Shown: in pieces, positions 1-9,775 of the stretch
Position numbering within the stretch: position 1 is the stretch's first letter
Layout of the letters: each line of letters opens with the position of its first letter
Source of the DNA: Paracoccaceae bacterium
GTDB lineage: Bacteria > Pseudomonadota > Alphaproteobacteria > Rhodobacterales > Rhodobacteraceae
Assembly (NCBI GenBank): GCA_021775315.1
Contig: JAJFIC010000015.1
Location: forward strand, 1 to 64,000
Direction: 5' to 3'
Length of the DNA: 64,000 bases
Program-made: the position numbers and the translations under genes
The notes under the pieces: model-generated
Database searches by the model: none
Told to the model about the DNA's origin: nothing
The model's input: only the letters and a program-made list of their open reading frames with translations

Positions 1-1
1 C

Positions 2-469
2 GACAGCACCGGCCCGGAAGGCAAAGTGCGCGGCACCCCGCAACAGATCGTTGAAAAATATCAGATGCTTGCACGCGATGCGCAATTGTCCGGCGACCGG
101 GTTGCGGCAGAAAACTTTCAGCAACATTCTGAACATTATACCCGGATGCTGAACGAGGCGACGCGCGAACAAAATGCCCGGCGCGACGCGCATGAAGCGC
201 AGCAAGCCCAGCATGCCCAGCGTAAAGAAGCCCAGAACAATAACGGCCAGAACGTCAACACCAATGACGTGGTTGCCAACAACCCGGCGCCGGAATCAGA
301 CCCACAACATTCAGAGCAACCCGAGGTCATCGCGCGGCCAATGGATGTCAGCCCGGTTCAGGATGAGGTCGCAGATACAGGTCTGGTAGAAACCCCAGAG
401 GGTAAGGCCAAACCCAAGCCCAAGCCCCGGCGCAAAAAGCCCGTGGAGCCTGAACAGGCCGCTGAATAA
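2..469 (+). CDS. DUF4167 domain protein, 5'-truncated by window edge
   Basis: The reading frame is open from the first bases, so the true start lies outside the window. The visible N-terminal part (GPEGKVRGTPQQIVEKYQ, then LARDAQLSGDRVAAENF) matches the conserved core of DUF4167, an alphaproteobacterial family of unknown function that usually sits behind prmC. The remaining ~100 residues are low complexity, first rich in Gln, Ala, Asn and His, then ending in a Lys/Pro/Arg-rich tail (KPKPKPRRKKP) that may bind nucleic acid (inference). An internal GTG at 26 would begin a shorter product but cuts the conserved core. It converges on rsmA. Confidence 0.85.
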   Translation, partial: DSTGPEGKVRGTPQQIVEKYQMLARDAQLSGDRVAAENFQQHSEHYTRMLNEATREQNARRDAHEAQQAQHAQRKEAQNNNGQNVNTNDVVANNPAPESDPQHSEQPEVIARPMDVSPVQDEVADTGLVETPEGKAKPKPKPRRKKPVEPEQAAE

Positions 470-500
470 TCTGTCACTAATCGTTTTTTGCAGAACGGGC

Positions 501-1346
501 TTAGGCCTGGCCTTCTAATGCGCGGGCCAAGGCGCAGAACCCTTCGATCGAGATATTCTCGGCCCGCTCCGTTGGCTTGATGCCAACGCTTTCCAAAATC
601 GCACCGATATCCGGGCTTAGGGATTTCAGGCTGGCCCGCAGCATCTTGCGCCTTTGGCCAAAGCCCGCGGCAACCACTCGGGTCAGGATTGCCTCGTTGG
701 CGGGAAACAGCATTTTGTCGCGCCGTGTTATATGCACAACGGCCGAGGTCACTTTGGGCGGTGGTGTGAAGGCTTGCGGTGGGATTTCCATGACGATTTT
801 GGCGTCTGCGCGCCACTGGGTCAGGATCGACAGGCGGCCATAGGCCTTGCTTCCGGGCAGGGCCACGATCCGGGCCGCGACCTCTTTTTGAAACATCAAA
901 GTCAGGCTGTCCCAGAACGGCGGCCAGACATCCGGCGTCAGCCAGCGGATTAACAGTTCGGTGCCGACATTATAGGGCAGATTGGCAACCACGCGCACGG
1001 GCGGCGTCAGGTGGTCGGCCACGCTAATGGCCAGCGCGTCGGCGTTCATGACTTCAAGCCGACCGGGATAGTGATCGGATATTGCGGATAATATCGGCAG
1101 GCAGCGCGGGTCTTTTTCGACCGCAAGCACCTTTCGCGCGCCTTCGTGCAGCAAAGCGCGGGTCAGACCGCCCGGACCGGGGCCAATTTCCAGCACGTCA
1201 CATTCGCTTAGATCCCCGGCTTGTCGGGCGATTTTGGCGGTTAGATTAAGGTCGAGCAGAAAATTCTGCCCCAACGCTTTTTTCGCGCTTAGCCCATGGT
1301 CGGCGATCACTTGTCGCAGGGGCGGCAGACCGTCGATATTGCTCAT
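501..1346 (-). CDS. rsmA: 16S rRNA (adenine1518/1519-N6)-dimethyltransferase RsmA/KsgA
   Basis: A 281-residue protein of normal family length. It dimethylates two adjacent adenines in helix 45 of 16S rRNA, using SAM, late in 30S maturation. Visible marks are the N-terminal [11 protein letters not shown], the SAM-binding [16 protein letters not shown] (about residues 50-65) and the catalytic NLPYNVGT motif (about residues 122-129). It is the last gene of the leftward lptF-lptG-lptD-surA run, 57 bp after the surA-like gene. In many proteobacteria pdxA sits between these two genes, but here there is no room for it. Confidence 0.97.
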   Translation of the reverse strand: MSNIDGLPPLRQVIADHGLSAKKALGQNFLLDLNLTAKIARQAGDLSECDVLEIGPGPGGLTRALLHEGARKVLAVEKDPRCLPILSAISDHYPGRLEVMNADALAISVADHLTPPVRVVANLPYNVGTELLIRWLTPDVWPPFWDSLTLMFQKEVAARIVALPGSKAYGRLSILTQWRADAKIVMEIPPQAFTPPPKVTSAVVHITRRDKMLFPANEAILTRVVAAGFGQRRKMLRASLKSLSPDIGAILESVGIKPTERAENISIEGFCALARALEGQA

Positions 1347-1403
1347 CCATTGGCCCGATCTTGATGCAGGTAGAGTGTCACGTTACGGCATATATGCGTG
1401 TGA

Positions 1404-2615
1404 TTATGGCCGCAGGACGATGGCGTCGCCCATCAGTTCCTGAAGGTAGCCATCGCCAAATGCCTCTAACCGTTGGGTAAACAGGGCTTCGCGGACTTGT
1501 TCGCGGTCGCCTTCTGACAATTTCGTCGCCCGACCGCATAGCATCAAAAAGGTCAGGAATTCACCGTTTTCGCCTTGCGTCAGGTTGGTGGAAACCTCGT
1601 TTGCATCCAGCTTGGCCAGTTCGATGGCGATATGTCTTGGCACGCTTTTGACCGGCAGTACTTGTTGGTTGAAATAGGTTTCCGGGTATTTTTGCGCCTT
1701 AGCCTGCAGATCGGTGCAGGTGTCAATCGAACCCTCTAGGTCTGCCGCGACCTTTGCGGTTGCATCGCTGCGCCCGCCGGGAAGTTGCAGGGTGACATAA
1801 TCATAGGCGATGGTGCGTGCAGCCACTGTCCGGTTGTCGCGAATGCCGCGCAGTTGGTACAGCATATACGCGCCCGGCATCGGGATCGGCAATGTGACCT
1901 GACCCACGCCCATATTCATCATCTGCGTGCCCATATCTTTGGGCAGATTGCTAAGCGGCATCCAGTCAAGCTTGCCTGAATTAGCGCGGCTGGGGGCGGC
2001 GGAATACGTGATGGCCGCATCGTCAAAATCGGCGAGGCTGCGAATGTCCTTGCGCAGATCAAGCATCAACTCAAGCGTGTCAGCCTGGGTTTCCGGGGTA
2101 AAGGGCAGCACGATTTCCGACAGCAGGACCGACGCCGTCACAGCGGTCGAGCCGAGCGCCATTGCGGTATCAAGCTCGGCCTCGGTAATGAATGCTTTGG
2201 CCTGAAACCGAAACTGCACCACCTTGCGCCAGACCAACCCGGCCTCAACGAAATCCGAGAACGTTTCGGTATAAATCCCGGCGGCTGCCAGAATTCCAAG
2301 CAGTTGCTCTGCGGTCAAATTCGCCCGTTGGGCAAACTCGTTCATCCCGGCGGTGACTTCTTCCTGGGTTGCATTCAGCCCTAACGAGCGCGCTGCCTGC
2401 AACCGCAACCGGTCGTCGATCAAATCGTCAAGCGCTTGCTTTTCCAGATCACCAATGGACCCCAGCAATTGTAGCATCAGCGCACGTTGCTGGATCTCAA
2501 ATCCGGTGACCGCGCTGCCGTTAATCTTGATGACAGGCGCGTAAGGGCTTTGGCCCATGGCCAGCGCTGGCAAACATGCCAGAAAGATAACAGAAAGAAG
2601 GGTTCTTAACTTCAT
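1404..2615 (-). CDS. surA: SurA-like periplasmic chaperone / peptidyl-prolyl isomerase
   Basis: 403 residues from the chosen ATG, which opens a clear signal peptide (MKLRTLLSVIFLACLPALAMG); the longer frame adds 25 residues that do not look like a leader. The SurA N-terminal region is visible as the opening INGSAVTGFEIQQRALML followed by a helical segment (DLEKQALDDLIDDRLRLQ). Downstream sequence fits a rotamase-like domain (RANSGKLDWMPLSNLP). SurA escorts outer-membrane barrels, including LptD, through the periplasm, which fits its place directly after lptD. Only one weak parvulin-like domain is visible, so isomerase activity is uncertain. Confidence 0.85.
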   Translation of the reverse strand: MKLRTLLSVIFLACLPALAMGQSPYAPVIKINGSAVTGFEIQQRALMLQLLGSIGDLEKQALDDLIDDRLRLQAARSLGLNATQEEVTAGMNEFAQRANLTAEQLLGILAAAGIYTETFSDFVEAGLVWRKVVQFRFQAKAFITEAELDTAMALGSTAVTASVLLSEIVLPFTPETQADTLELMLDLRKDIRSLADFDDAAITYSAAPSRANSGKLDWMPLSNLPKDMGTQMMNMGVGQVTLPIPMPGAYMLYQLRGIRDNRTVAARTIAYDYVTLQLPGGRSDATAKVAADLEGSIDTCTDLQAKAQKYPETYFNQQVLPVKSVPRHIAIELAKLDANEVSTNLTQGENGEFLTFLMLCGRATKLSEGDREQVREALFTQRLEAFGDGYLQELMGDAIVLRP

Positions 2616-2655
2616 GCGTACCGGTCCATCTTGAAAGCCAAATCTTTGGGCATCC

Positions 2656-4776
2656 CTAAAAATCGCTGCATTTGCGGCCATAGGCGTCACTGTTTGCGCG
2701 GGCTCCGAACCCTGCCAGTGTCACTTGCATACCGAAACTTGTCGATGGCGTGACATTAGAGGAGGAAACGAAACGACGCGAGAGGGAAAAATCAACTTTT
2801 ATGCAATCGTTGCTATATGTTAACGCCAGTTCCGTGTCGCTGGCAATCGCACTTAGCAAATCATACCGCAAGTTCGCCCGGGTGCGCCAATGATCCGCCA
2901 GCGTAAAGCCGGAATTAACGCTCCATTCCGAACGATTTGTGGCGTTGCCAGCCGCCCCGGCGGTCAGCCACAGGTAAGAGGTGTCGACCGTGATGCGCTC
3001 GCTGCGGAAACCCAACCCGGTTTCGTTTTTGGACACATTCATGCCCTCGTCAAATACCATGCGGTGGTTGAGGTGCAGTTTTGACGGCAAGGTCACCTGA
3101 CCTGCCATAACATAACTTGACCCGGTGCCCGCAAGGCCGGATGCGGCGGCAAACTGACCAAGGTCGGTCAACCGGACCACTTTGCCAACAACCGCGTCGA
3201 TGTTCCAACCCGCCAGTGAACGGCGCGAATAGGTGACGCCAATATTGGCGCGCAGACCGGTTTCTATCCGGTCAATGCCGGAAAAACGATTAAGCGAAAA
3301 CAGGTTGCTGGCATCAAATTCAACTTGGGTTGAATCCTCGTCCGGTACTGGCGTTGTCGGCGTGCGCGACCAGACCAGTTGCAGGCGTGGCTCGATCACT
3401 TGTGTGGCACGATCGGTGTTGCGCACCAGGGGCAGGCGCAGTTCAGCGGCGGCAATTGGGGTGACGCGGGTGATCGGGCTGGCAAAGGCGGCATGTTGGC
3501 GGATGCTGTAATAATCGGCCAAAAGTTCCGCGCGTGTGGCGAAAATCATGCCGCTGGCGGCCAGCCATTCGCGGCCCCAGTCGAGGCGCGATGATACCCT
3601 GACACCGTCACGCCCGATGCCGTTTACCGTGGATTGCCGTTCATAGCTGTTGGTCGCAAGCGACAGGCCTGCTTGCCCGCCCAGCAAACCCGGTGACCAG
3701 CGGCGGCGAATGCTGACCTCGCCCATCAGATAGGGGATAGTTGCGGCTGGCGTGGTACTTGATATGGTTCTGAAGCCTTCAAACCCGGCGGTGAAATTGC
3801 TTTGCCGGGTGGTGCGGCCAAGGCGTAGATGGCTTTCCAGACGGGTCTTGTCGGATATGCCATGATCGCTGAGATAGGTGGCGTCTGATGTCAGTTCAAG
3901 TTTCAGGTCGGTGCGCAAACCCTTGGGTGACTTCCAGTTGCCATCGGCAAACAAATAGGCCCGTGTGGAAAACCCGGTTTGACTGTCGCGGGTCACAGCA
4001 CCCGTCAGATCAAGTGCGCCGCTGCGAAAGCGTTTGCGGAAATCATAGCCCAAAGTGGCGGTGCCGGACGAATACAGATGCGGTGTCAGCGTGACGTCGG
4101 CATAGTCACCCAAAGTGATGAAGTAAGGCGTATAAAGCCCGGTGCCTTGGGTGTCTGAATTGCTGATGCCCGGCACAAGAAAGCCATTGGCACGGCGCAC
4201 ACTAGGCCCCGGCAGGCTGAGACGCGGCAAATAGGCCACGGGCACACTGGCCAGTCGTACTTGGGCGTTTTCAAAATAGAGCCGTTTCGCCGCTTCGTCA
4301 TGCACGATGCGTTTGGCGCGAATTTGCCAAAACGGCGTTGGATGGGCCAGTGTTACGGTACAGCTAGAGGCCGCGGCCTTGAAAAGCTGGGTGATCTGAC
4401 CTTCCGAGCGGTTAATTTCAACGGCAGATATTTGCAATTGCTGGTTCAGCACCATGCGCGCGCTTTTCAGGATGCCGCGTTTCAGATCGCCTGATAGTTC
4501 GGCGTAATCCGCCACGATGGTGACATTGTCGCCGTCTTGCAGGCGCAACGGGCCTTGGACCTGCACCAGATCGTTCTGGGCATCAAAAATCAGCTCATTC
4601 GCTGTCAGGATCGTTGTGCCGTAGATAATCTCGACATGTCCCGTGGCGCGCACCACCTTGTAACCGCTGACATAAGTTATGCGATCAGCCTTGAGCGAGG
4701 CAAAACTGCTGGTCTGTGCTGCAAGCGGTGCAGACAGTCCCATCAGGATAAAAAGAAGGGCAAACAGGCGGATCAT
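2656..4776 (-). CDS. lptD: LPS-assembly outer-membrane protein LptD
   Basis: 706 residues from an ATG that starts a signal peptide (MIRLFALLFILMGLSAPLAA); the 65-residue upstream extension is rejected. The N-terminal part is an OstA/LptA-like beta-jellyroll (LKADRITY, GHVEIIYGTTILTANELIF), followed by a long beta-barrel region ending in Phe (GRKCSDF), as expected for an outer-membrane barrel. LptD with LptE inserts lipopolysaccharide into the outer leaflet. The start lies 1 bp after the lptG stop, so the genes are almost certainly co-transcribed and translationally coupled. Few cysteines are visible, so the disulfide pattern differs from the E. coli protein. Confidence 0.95.
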   Translation of the reverse strand: MIRLFALLFILMGLSAPLAAQTSSFASLKADRITYVSGYKVVRATGHVEIIYGTTILTANELIFDAQNDLVQVQGPLRLQDGDNVTIVADYAELSGDLKRGILKSARMVLNQQLQISAVEINRSEGQITQLFKAAASSCTVTLAHPTPFWQIRAKRIVHDEAAKRLYFENAQVRLASVPVAYLPRLSLPGPSVRRANGFLVPGISNSDTQGTGLYTPYFITLGDYADVTLTPHLYSSGTATLGYDFRKRFRSGALDLTGAVTRDSQTGFSTRAYLFADGNWKSPKGLRTDLKLELTSDATYLSDHGISDKTRLESHLRLGRTTRQSNFTAGFEGFRTISSTTPAATIPYLMGEVSIRRRWSPGLLGGQAGLSLATNSYERQSTVNGIGRDGVRVSSRLDWGREWLAASGMIFATRAELLADYYSIRQHAAFASPITRVTPIAAAELRLPLVRNTDRATQVIEPRLQLVWSRTPTTPVPDEDSTQVEFDASNLFSLNRFSGIDRIETGLRANIGVTYSRRSLAGWNIDAVVGKVVRLTDLGQFAAASGLAGTGSSYVMAGQVTLPSKLHLNHRMVFDEGMNVSKNETGLGFRSERITVDTSYLWLTAGAAGNATNRSEWSVNSGFTLADHWRTRANLRYDLLSAIASDTELALTYSNDCIKVDFSLSRRFVSSSNVTPSTSFGMQVTLAGFGARANSDAYGRKCSDF

Positions 4777-4777
4777 G

Positions 4778-5878
4778 TCAGCCGTCCTCCATATGCAGCA
4801 ACAAGCCAAGCGCGAATAATGCGGCCGAGGCAGGTGGCCCCCATGCGGCCGCATAAATCGGGATCGCACCGTTTGAGCCAAGGATCTGGGCGAAATCCTG
4901 AAAAATAAACACCGCAAGGCCGGCCACAACGGTAAACAAAACCATAATACCGGTGCGCCCCGATCTGGCATGTCGCATAGAAAGGGCGGCGCCTATCAAA
5001 ACCATCGCGGCCAGCAGAACCGGGGTTGCCAGTTCGATCTGAAAATAAACCCGGTGCTTGTTTGTGGAAAACCCCGAACGTTCAAGCCGGTCGATGAAAG
5101 ACTGCATCTCCCAGATCGAAATCATTGATGGGTCGCCAAAACTGTCCAAAATTTGATCGCTGGTCAATTCGGACGGCAGGACCATGGTCACAAACGTCTT
5201 TGCCGTCTTGTCCGGCACTTGACCGGGGTGATTGATCTCCCAAAACTTACCGGGACCCAGATGCCATGCGCCGTCTTTCAGCACCGCAAAACTGGTTTCA
5301 ATGCGCCGCGCCACGATGCCGGTTTCGCCGAACTCAAAGAATTTGACACCGGACAGGCGGGTCGCGTCAAAATTCGCCCGACTGGCAAATATCACCGTCT
5401 GGCCCAGATCGCTGCCCTGTCGCAACCACAGACCTTTGCGGCTTAGGGAAAAAGACGAAAGCGAGCCGGATTTATATCGCCCGGTTTCGCTTTCAAACTG
5501 CCTAAGGGCTGTGGCGGCAAGTGGGTTGAACGCCACCACGCCGACAACACCCAAAAGCATCGCAACGACCACCGGTGCTGCCAGAATTTTAAGCCCGGAC
5601 TGACCCGCAGCACGTGTCGCCACAAGTTCGCTTTTGCGGCTGAGACCCAAAAACAACATCAGGGACGCCAGAATCGTAATCATCGACATCAATTGATACA
5701 CCGCCGCCGGCGCTTTGAGCATGGCAAGGCGCAAGGTGTCCGTCACACCGATGGAGCGGTCCTCGAACTGGCCAAACAGACCGGTTGCTTCGGTCAGCAG
5801 GGTGAGGGCAAAAAAACTGCCAAAGATCGCCAGAAACATCCACAAAAAGCGGCGGCCAAAATAAAAATGCAGGATCAT
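4778..5878 (-). CDS. lptG: LPS export ABC transporter permease LptG
   Basis: 366 residues, YjgP/YjgQ family. With LptF and LptB it forms the inner-membrane complex that extracts LPS. The pattern is two N-terminal membrane helices (FLWMFLAIFGSFFALTLL; VVVAMLLGVVGVVAF), a periplasmic jellyroll domain, and C-terminal helices (PVLLAAMVLIGAALSMRH). The chosen ATG overlaps the lptF stop in an ATGA arrangement, so translation is coupled; the longer frame would run 66 nt back into lptF. The conserved motif RHARSGRTG follows the fourth helix. Confidence 0.95.
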   Translation of the reverse strand: MILHFYFGRRFLWMFLAIFGSFFALTLLTEATGLFGQFEDRSIGVTDTLRLAMLKAPAAVYQLMSMITILASLMLFLGLSRKSELVATRAAGQSGLKILAAPVVVAMLLGVVGVVAFNPLAATALRQFESETGRYKSGSLSSFSLSRKGLWLRQGSDLGQTVIFASRANFDATRLSGVKFFEFGETGIVARRIETSFAVLKDGAWHLGPGKFWEINHPGQVPDKTAKTFVTMVLPSELTSDQILDSFGDPSMISIWEMQSFIDRLERSGFSTNKHRVYFQIELATPVLLAAMVLIGAALSMRHARSGRTGIMVLFTVVAGLAVFIFQDFAQILGSNGAIPIYAAAWGPPASAALFALGLLLHMEDG

Positions 5879-7002
5879 GCGGCCACCCCGCGAAATTGTC
5901 GGCGGCGATGGCGTTTGGTCATAGAGGCGCGCAGCATCAGCCATACCATGATCAGGCCCAAAACGTCGGACACGTAAATCAACGGCCAGAACGCGATGTC
6001 TTTTTGCACGATGTCGCGCAGGGGCACGGCCAGCACGCTGATTGCCATGACCAGGGCGGCGGCGCCAAGCACTTGCCGTAAAACGCCAAAGCGGCTGAAA
6101 CTGCCAAGCATCAACACGGCCATACCGATCAGCGGGAAAACCAGCGACTGCAATGGCTGTTCGATCCGTTTATGGGCGGACATTTTGAAATCCGCCGCAC
6201 TGGCCCCCGTGGCTTGCAGCATTTCTGGTGTTGGTCGCAGGGCCGCCAAGGTGGAATATTCTTGGATCCGGCGCGCTCGGGTTTCAGGGCTGCCGGTCAG
6301 GGTGCCAATGTCAAAGACAAATTCATCAAACTGGATTTTGGTCAGCAGTTGGTTGGTCTCATCAAAAGTTTGGATCAGGCCGTCAAACATCACCAAACGC
6401 CCGTCAGTTTCCGTTCTGAACAAAACGGCCTTGTGGGCGGTATAGGTCACGTCGCGGTCTTCGGCGCGCTGGTCATAAAGGAAAATATCGACAAGGCTGC
6501 CATCGTCGCTAACTTCGCCGACGAAAAAGGTGACATTGTCAGAAGGATGCAGGAATTTGCCGCCAACAATCAGGCGGGTCGCCATGTCTTGCGATAATTC
6601 CTGCTGGCGTTTTTCCAAAAGTACCTGACTGACAGGTAACAAATAATGACTAAGGATTGAGGCCAGGATCGCCACCAGCAGACCAAAGATTAAAAACGGT
6701 CTCATCAGGCGCAAGGGGGCGACGCCGGTGGATTGCAGCACCACCATTTCGCTGTCGGAGTGCAAACGGTTGCTGACATAGATCGCGGCGGCAAAAGACA
6801 CGACAGGCAGCACGATCGCCACCACCTGTGGCAAAAACAGAATTGTGATTTCCAGAAACACCGTCACCGACTGGCCGTCACCGATCAGCTGATCGAACAG
6901 GCCAATCGCCCGCGCCACCCAATAGATGCCAATCAGGATCATTGCAAATATCGCAAATGGTCCTGTCAGCTGAGACAGGATATATCTGTCGAGCTTGGCC
7001 AA
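5875..7002 (-). CDS. lptF: LPS export ABC transporter permease LptF
   Basis: 375 residues, YjgP/YjgQ family, partner of LptG. It starts MAKLDRYILSQLTGPFAIF and has membrane helices near residues 15-35, 55-75, 98-120 and several after residue 280, with a soluble beta-rich domain between. It is the first gene of the leftward lptF-lptG-lptD-surA-rsmA cluster and diverges from pepA across 142 bp, an arrangement common in alphaproteobacteria. The divergent region must hold both promoters; no convincing -35/-10 pair could be fixed by eye. Confidence 0.95.
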   Translation of the reverse strand: MAKLDRYILSQLTGPFAIFAMILIGIYWVARAIGLFDQLIGDGQSVTVFLEITILFLPQVVAIVLPVVSFAAAIYVSNRLHSDSEMVVLQSTGVAPLRLMRPFLIFGLLVAILASILSHYLLPVSQVLLEKRQQELSQDMATRLIVGGKFLHPSDNVTFFVGEVSDDGSLVDIFLYDQRAEDRDVTYTAHKAVLFRTETDGRLVMFDGLIQTFDETNQLLTKIQFDEFVFDIGTLTGSPETRARRIQEYSTLAALRPTPEMLQATGASAADFKMSAHKRIEQPLQSLVFPLIGMAVLMLGSFSRFGVLRQVLGAAALVMAISVLAVPLRDIVQKDIAFWPLIYVSDVLGLIMVWLMLRASMTKRHRRRQFRGVAA

Positions 7003-7144
7003 GTTTGTCCCCGGGTCTGCCTCAATTTATCGTTTTTCGGTAAATTAGCCTAAAACAACAATAAACAATAGAGGTATCTGGATATTTCGTCCTTGTCTCG
7101 CTAGGTATTTTGCAACTGTCACCTTTTAGAGGGATCAACCCGCC

Positions 7145-8611
7145 ATGACCAACCCAGCAATGATCGCGTTTCACGAGTCAGATCCCGGCGAAATCGCCAA
7201 AATTGAGGGCAAATTGGCCCTGTTGCTGGCGGCAGACGGGTCGATGGACACGCTGGCGCGCAAAGTGAACACGTTGACCAAAGGTGCGCTGAAACGGCTG
7301 GCCGCCAGCAAAGTGTTTGAAAAACTGAAGCCGGGGCAGGGCCATGTTCTGTCCTTTCCCAATGGTTTGCAGGCCGAGGCGGTGCAGGTCGTCAAACTCG
7401 CAAGGCGTCCCGATCAGGCATCGGCGCGAAAAGCCGGGGCTGTTATGGCAGTTTTTCAGGGCGGCGATCCTCTGACCGTGTTGGCTGGCACAAACAGCCG
7501 GGCCGCGGATATTTCGTTTGGGCTGGCCCTGCGGGGTTACAATTTTACGGCCCACAAAACCGGTGAAACGACTGAACCAGGTGCCGTGCGTTTCATGGTC
7601 GCGAATGCATCCGAGGTTGCGGCGACAGCCAAGCCAATGGCGGCGGTGGCAGAAGGCGTGTTTTTCACCCGCGATCTGGTGAACGAGCCGTCAAATATTC
7701 TGACCACCGAAGATTTCGCCGCCCGTTTGGCCGCGATGCAGGAATTGGGCCTTGAGGTCACGATACTGGAAGAGGACGAGTTGGAAAAACTCGGCATGGG
7801 CGCGCTTTTAGGCGTCGGGCTTGGCTCTGAAACCCCGACCAAAGTCGTTGTCATGGAATGGAACGGTGGCGGCGACGAAGCGCCATTTGCGCTGGTCGGC
7901 AAGGGCGTGGTTTTTGATACCGGCGGTATTTCGATCAAACCTGCCGGTGGCATGGAAGATATGACTATGGATATGGGCGGTGCCGGGGTTGTATCCGGCG
8001 TCATGCGCAGTCTGGCGCTGCGGCGCGCCAAGGCCAATGTGGTTGGCGTTGTCGGTTTGGTTGAAAACATGCCGGATGGCCGCGCGCAACGACCCGGCGA
8101 CGTGGTCACTTCGATGAAAGGTGACACGATTGAGGTTATCAATACGGACGCCGAGGGGCGTTTGGTGCTGGCCGACATCCTGTGGTACACCCAGCAGAAA
8201 TTCGCGCCCGTTGGCATGGTTAACCTTGCCACTTTGACCGGGGCAATGGTGATTGCGCTGGGGCATGAAAATGCCGGCGCGTTTTCCAATGACGACAAAA
8301 TCTGCACCGCGTTCCTGAAAGCGGCCAAAGCCGAGGGCGAGGGCGCGTGGCGTCTGCCGATGGGCGAGGCCTATGATAAACTGATAAAATCGCGCATTGC
8401 CGATATGAAAAACGTCGGCGGTCGGCCCGCCGGTGCCGTCACAGCGGCCCAGTTTTTGCGCCGGTTTGTCAAAGACGACGTGCCGTGGATCCATCTTGAT
8501 ATCGCCGGTGTTGCGTTGTTAAAAACCGACAGTGATTTGGCTCCGAAAGGGGCGACCGGTTGGGGCGTGATGGCGCTTGATCGCTTGATCCGCGATACCT
8601 GCGAACATTAA
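7145..8611 (+). CDS. pepA: Leucyl aminopeptidase (M17 family)
   Basis: 488 residues, the usual M17 length. A cytosolic, usually hexameric, two-metal exopeptidase that removes N-terminal residues; some homologues also bind DNA. The diagnostic NTDAEGRLVLAD motif is present, as are the metal and lysine ligands in GKGVVFDTGGISIKPA and the DMGGAG loop. A poorly conserved N-terminal macro-like domain occupies about the first 150 residues. Divergent from lptF and followed after 12 bp by holC, an order common in proteobacteria. Confidence 0.96.
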   Translation: MTNPAMIAFHESDPGEIAKIEGKLALLLAADGSMDTLARKVNTLTKGALKRLAASKVFEKLKPGQGHVLSFPNGLQAEAVQVVKLARRPDQASARKAGAVMAVFQGGDPLTVLAGTNSRAADISFGLALRGYNFTAHKTGETTEPGAVRFMVANASEVAATAKPMAAVAEGVFFTRDLVNEPSNILTTEDFAARLAAMQELGLEVTILEEDELEKLGMGALLGVGLGSETPTKVVVMEWNGGGDEAPFALVGKGVVFDTGGISIKPAGGMEDMTMDMGGAGVVSGVMRSLALRRAKANVVGVVGLVENMPDGRAQRPGDVVTSMKGDTIEVINTDAEGRLVLADILWYTQQKFAPVGMVNLATLTGAMVIALGHENAGAFSNDDKICTAFLKAAKAEGEGAWRLPMGEAYDKLIKSRIADMKNVGGRPAGAVTAAQFLRRFVKDDVPWIHLDIAGVALLKTDSDLAPKGATGWGVMALDRLIRDTCEH

Positions 8612-8623
8612 GGGCGCGCGGCG

Positions 8624-9088
8624 ATGGCCGAAATCCTGTTTTACCACCTGACGCGCAATCCGCTTGAGGTCACGCTGCCCGATTTGCTGGAAAAAACCTT
8701 GCAGCGTGGCTGGAAGGCCGTCGTGCGAACGGGGGCGGCGGATCGGCTGGCGTGGTTGGATGACCGGCTGTGGACGGGTCAGGATACCTCGTTCCTGCCG
8801 CATGGTTTGGCGGGCGGGGCGCATGACACGGATCAACCGGTTTTGCTTACTACCGGGAACGAGGTGCCAAACGCAGCAGACATTCTGTTTGCGGTTGATG
8901 GTGCTGATGTCAGCGCTACAGAAGCCGCAGCGTTTACAAGGGTTTGCGTGGTGTTTGATGGCAATGAAGATGCCGCATTGGTGCAGGCGCGTGGCTTGTG
9001 GAAATCCCTGACAGATGCCGGGTTGCCCGCAAAATATTGGTCACAAGAGGATGGCGGCTGGCAGGTTAAAGCCAGTAAAAACCTCTGA
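8624..9088 (+). CDS. holC: DNA polymerase III chi subunit
   Basis: 154 residues. Chi links the clamp loader to single-strand binding protein at the replication fork. Recognisable features are the start AEILFYHLTRNPLEVTLPDLLEKTLQRGWKAVVR, the DDRLWTGQDTSFLPHGLAG segment and the tail LWKSLTDAGLPAKYWSQ, all typical of HolC. It lies 12 bp downstream of pepA, the usual holC neighbour, and is probably in the same transcript. It converges on the protease gene with only 14 bp between stops. Confidence 0.93.
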   Translation: MAEILFYHLTRNPLEVTLPDLLEKTLQRGWKAVVRTGAADRLAWLDDRLWTGQDTSFLPHGLAGGAHDTDQPVLLTTGNEVPNAADILFAVDGADVSATEAAAFTRVCVVFDGNEDAALVQARGLWKSLTDAGLPAKYWSQEDGGWQVKASKNL

Positions 9089-9102
9089 ACGCACCGGCCG
9101 TT

Positions 9103-9690
9103 TCACCGGGTCAGAAACATCTTGTCGTCGGCGATTTCCAGACGTGAATAGCGCGATAGATAGCTCATACCCAAAAGCGAGCCGAACATCTCGCCTTCAT
9201 TAACCCAGGCCACGACATTGAAATCGCTGTATGGCCCGAACACCACTTCGTCTAGCTTAACCCGGGCGGTGCCGACCTCGCCATTTGCGGTCTGTGCGGT
9301 GTTGAAATAGGCCAGATTTTCAGTGTCCAGACCAACGATTTCGGCGTCGGGGCGGCTTAGCACCATATCGGTTGCGCCGGTATCCACAACAAAAACAACG
9401 TCTTGGCCGTTGATTTGCAGGGTCGCATAGAAATGCCGGTCTGCAGCGCGTTGTAAAACCAACCGCTCGCCGCTGACGCCGACGCTGGCGCGAGGCATCA
9501 ATTGGCTGCGCAGATCATCCTTGAAACCGTAAAGCAAAACCACCCCGGCAAACAGAAATACCCACAGAACAAATTGTTGCAACGTCTTGTTCAGCTTTTG
9601 TCGGTTTTGAGAGAAAAACCAGCCAGCGACCACTGTGCCCAGCACCACCAGATAAATCAGTCGCCCAAAATTGTCGCCATCAAGGTTCAT
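9103..9690 (-). CDS. Retropepsin-like aspartic protease, membrane anchored (TIGR02281-type)
   Basis: 195 residues. Two hydrophobic stretches near the N-terminus (LIYLVVLGTVVAGWFF and QFVLWVFLFAGVVLLYGF) suggest a membrane anchor. The C-terminal ~110 residues form a clan AA aspartic protease domain with the catalytic VVDTGATDMVLS. The later LLGMSYLSRYSRLEI matches the second conserved hydrophobic segment of this bacterial family. The active site probably faces the periplasm. Its substrate is unknown. It stands alone between holC and the ABC-F gene. Confidence 0.88.
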   Translation of the reverse strand: MNLDGDNFGRLIYLVVLGTVVAGWFFSQNRQKLNKTLQQFVLWVFLFAGVVLLYGFKDDLRSQLMPRASVGVSGERLVLQRAADRHFYATLQINGQDVVFVVDTGATDMVLSRPDAEIVGLDTENLAYFNTAQTANGEVGTARVKLDEVVFGPYSDFNVVAWVNEGEMFGSLLGMSYLSRYSRLEIADDKMFLTR

Positions 9691-9775
9691 CTAGCCGTCC
9701 CCGTTACGTGTTCACTGCATCCAAAACGCGCCTTCGTTCCGCGCATGGTGAATATATTGGCGCAATTGGGCGTAA

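Noticed and set aside
7537-8328. 263-codon frame antisense to pepA
   Set aside because: Shadow of a highly conserved gene with Ser/Thr/Pro-rich composition typical of antisense frames.
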